Positions 62,351-64,000 of a stretch of DNA of 64,000 nt are shown piece after piece. The stretch comes from Bacillus sp. 2205SS5-2. Lineage in GTDB: Bacteria; Bacillota; Bacilli; Bacillales; Bacillaceae_K. The position numbers and the translations under genes were made by a program. Numbering within the stretch: position 1 is the first letter of the stretch; each line of letters begins with the position of its first letter. Below the pieces are notes generated by a model that made no database searches, was not told the origin of the DNA, and saw nothing but the letters and a program-made list of their open reading frames with translations. The DNA is taken from NCBI RefSeq assembly GCF_037024155.1, contig NZ_JAYKTS010000019.1, forward strand, positions 1 to 64,000. Reading direction: 5' to 3'.

Positions 62351-63625
62351 TTAATCTGTTAAATCGCTCACTTCACACCAATTGAGGAGCATTGATGCGT
62401 ATACTTCTGCGCATCGAAACATTTGTTGTAATTCTATATACTCGTCACTGTCATGAGCTACCTCGGTTGTACCTGGTCCAAAAATAACGACTGGAATTTT
62501 TCCCGCTTTCCATAGAACCCCACCATCAGTTCCCCACGGAGAAGCTTGTGCGATAGGTGTTTCATCGAGCACGTCCTGATAGCAATCTTCTAGCATTGCC
62601 ATCAAGAGATGACCTTCAGGTAAATCACCAGCTTGCCAACAGCCACCAAACCATTCAACGGTTGGAAGATGGTCTTTTAGCCACTCATCCCTTCTCGAGA
62701 ATTCGGCTATCTCCGTTTCAAATTCTTCTTGGACCGTTTCATTCGTTTCATTTGGGGCTACCCCAATTCTACCCTCTAACGTGACAAGATCTGGTACTGA
62801 AGAAGGCCATTCGCCTCCCTGTATTTTGCCAATATTGATGGGTACAGGAATCGGTACTTCTTCGTAGAGCGGATCGACGATTCTTTTATTCCGTTTCGCT
62901 TCTAGCTGCTGAAGAGCCTGCATCACTTGGGTTGCTTTCATTATGGCATTGACACCTTCATATCGTGTTCCACCGTGAGCACTTTTGCCCTTGATCGCGA
63001 TTCGAAACCACATCGACCCTTGTTGTTTGGGAAACAACTTCATATTCGTCGGTTCAGGGATGAGAGCCCCGTCAGCTTTGTATCCCCTTACAACAGCAGA
63101 CAGCGTACCAGTGCCCCCACTCTCTTCTTCGATGACACTTTGAAAAACAACATCGCCCTTGAGCGAGATATTCAAGCTTTTTAACGCTTCCATCGCAAGC
63201 AATAAACTCACAGTCCCTCCCTTCATATCTGTCGTTCCTCTTCCATAACATCTTCCGTCGATTACTTTAGGTTGAAACGGTGGATGCGTCCAATTCGCTC
63301 CATCACCTGCAGGCACCACATCAATGTGACTATTAAGAATGATGGATCTTCCACCACCAGTTCCATTCCAAGTGGCGATGACATTTGGTTGATTTTTGAA
63401 ATCCTTTCGATCACATGAAAAAAGCTCGTGCTCATGGACATTCGTTTCGTCAACATCAAAAATATCCATCGTTAATCCTAACTCGCGACACTTTTCCATG
63501 ATCACAGCTTGAGCTTTGTATTCATTCCCTCTTGTTGATGCTTCACCCACCAATTTCTGGAGTAACCGAATTCCATTTGTTTCATTTTGACGCATCCATT
63601 GCTTAATACTTTCTTGAATGGTCAT
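62351..63625 (-). CDS. M20 family deacylase/peptidase, YodQ-like
   Basis: The 424-residue product has metal ligands in IILNSHIDVVPAGDG, GRGTTDMKGGTVSLLLAMEA and FQSVIEEESGGTGTLSAVV, EPTNMKLFPKQQGSMWFRIA, and the dimerisation segment KGKSAHGGTRYEGVNAIMKA. It matches ArgE/DapE-type deacetylases and B. subtilis YodQ. In this operon it would remove the acetyl group added by AblB, perhaps after chain modification (inference). AAAAGGAGGAG precedes the ATG. Confidence 0.92.
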   Translation of the reverse strand: MTIQESIKQWMRQNETNGIRLLQKLVGEASTRGNEYKAQAVIMEKCRELGLTMDIFDVDETNVHEHELFSCDRKDFKNQPNVIATWNGTGGGRSIILNSHIDVVPAGDGANWTHPPFQPKVIDGRCYGRGTTDMKGGTVSLLLAMEALKSLNISLKGDVVFQSVIEEESGGTGTLSAVVRGYKADGALIPEPTNMKLFPKQQGSMWFRIAIKGKSAHGGTRYEGVNAIMKATQVMQALQQLEAKRNKRIVDPLYEEVPIPVPINIGKIQGGEWPSSVPDLVTLEGRIGVAPNETNETVQEEFETEIAEFSRRDEWLKDHLPTVEWFGGCWQAGDLPEGHLLMAMLEDCYQDVLDETPIAQASPWGTDGGVLWKAGKIPVVIFGPGTTEVAHDSDEYIELQQMFRCAEVYASMLLNWCEVSDLTD

Positions 63626-63639
63626 TCGTTCTCCTCCTT

Positions 63640-64000
63640 TTAAAAATCTTTTCTAATTCGTAGTTTGTTAGAAATAGATACAGGAGCTCTCGTGAAGTTC
63701 ATCACATCTTCAATTGTGTACGGATGAAACAGTTCGGTTACCGTAAACCCTTCTGTGTTCTTTTGAAAAACACCTAGTTCTGTTATCACCAAATCTACAC
63801 AATTTTTAGCGGTTAACGGCAATGAGCACGAGGCTACCAACTTACTTTCTCCATTTTTGTTAAGGTGTGACATAAGAATTATCACTTTCTTCGCACAAGA
63901 AGCAAGCTCAGTCGCTCCGCCCATTCCCGGCACTTTTTTCCCCGGGATAATCCAATTCGCTAAATCGCCATCCCCACTCACCTCGAGCGCGCCTAAAACA
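63640..64000 (-). CDS. CoA-transferase subunit B (YodR-like), 5' end outside the window
   Basis: The frame is open to the window edge and reads VLGALEVSGDGDLANWIIPG, KKVPGMGGATELASCAKKVI and ILMSHLNKNGESKLVASCSL onward, ending NKLRIRKDF. This is the C-terminal part of the beta subunit of 3-oxoacid/acetoacetate-type CoA-transferases. The catalytic glutamate lies upstream, beyond the window. It is 14 bases from the YodQ-like gene; the alpha subunit (YodS-like) and a YodT-like aminotransferase are expected further upstream. Confidence 0.9.
   Translation of the reverse strand, partial: VLGALEVSGDGDLANWIIPGKKVPGMGGATELASCAKKVIILMSHLNKNGESKLVASCSLPLTAKNCVDLVITELGVFQKNTEGFTVTELFHPYTIEDVMNFTRAPVSISNKLRIRKDF

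Overview
The window looks like chromosome from a low-GC, endospore-forming member of the Bacillaceae. Evidence is the sporulation genes (SpoVIF, two YjcZ-type micro-proteins, Spo0M, a CtpB-like protease), the many TTG/GTG starts behind strong AGGAGG sites, and a stretch (about 49-64 kb) with the gene content of the B. subtilis ctp-deoD-yodL-yozD-yodN-yozE-yokU-kamA-yodP-yodQ-yodR region. Species cannot be named from the sequence alone.

Layout. 0-9 kb: edge of a probable insertion sequence, a PRiA4b ORF-3 family protein, small sporulation peptides around spoVIF, a secreted ferritin-like protein and an FNT-type transporter, separated by long decayed intergenic stretches. 9-21 kb: an unknown membrane protein, a PAP2 phosphatase, dapF, a YuxH-type EAL-HDOD protein, a purine permease and a MOSC protein. 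20.8-24.7 kb: a riboflavin operon (ribD-ribE-ribBA-ribH, minus strand) behind an FMN riboswitch and attenuator. 25.3-27.1 kb: an IS200/IS605 element whose TnpB looks intact but whose TnpA lacks catalytic residues. 28-34 kb: a frameshifted patatin pseudogene, uppP, a DedA protein, an amidohydrolase and an acetyltransferase preceded by a tRNA-like leader. 34.9-40.1 kb: a five-gene carotenoid-tailoring operon (CruF-like, acyltransferase, GT2, CrtN/CrtP-like desaturase, MurG-like glycosyltransferase). 40-48 kb: MATE pump, SDR, GNAT, rhodanese-like protein, G3E GTPase, AlbA_2 protein. 48-58 kb: LCP-like protein, CtpB-like protease, YitT, deoD, YodL, Spo0M, DUF2515, YozD, YodN, YozE. 58-64 kb: the lysine/beta-lysine operon (CoA-transferase subunit, YodQ, aldehyde dehydrogenase, AblB/YodP, KamA, YokU), running off the right edge.

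The most unusual property is a dense family of dispersed, palindrome-ended intergenic repeats (about 20 full, partial or degenerate copies in 64 kb). The best copies are about 160 bp, begin AGGC, end AGCC, and several are flanked by 7-bp near-identical direct repeats, so they behave like non-autonomous transposons (MITEs). They are built of interchangeable modules, sit beside several decayed genes, and one copy is interrupted by a second, GC-rich, two-unit structured repeat. The second candidate for something new is the tRNA-like leader with competing hairpins upstream of the acetyltransferase at 33.6 kb.

Many reported starts differ from the longest open frame: the ribosome-binding site and family N-terminus were used to choose them, often giving TTG or GTG starts.
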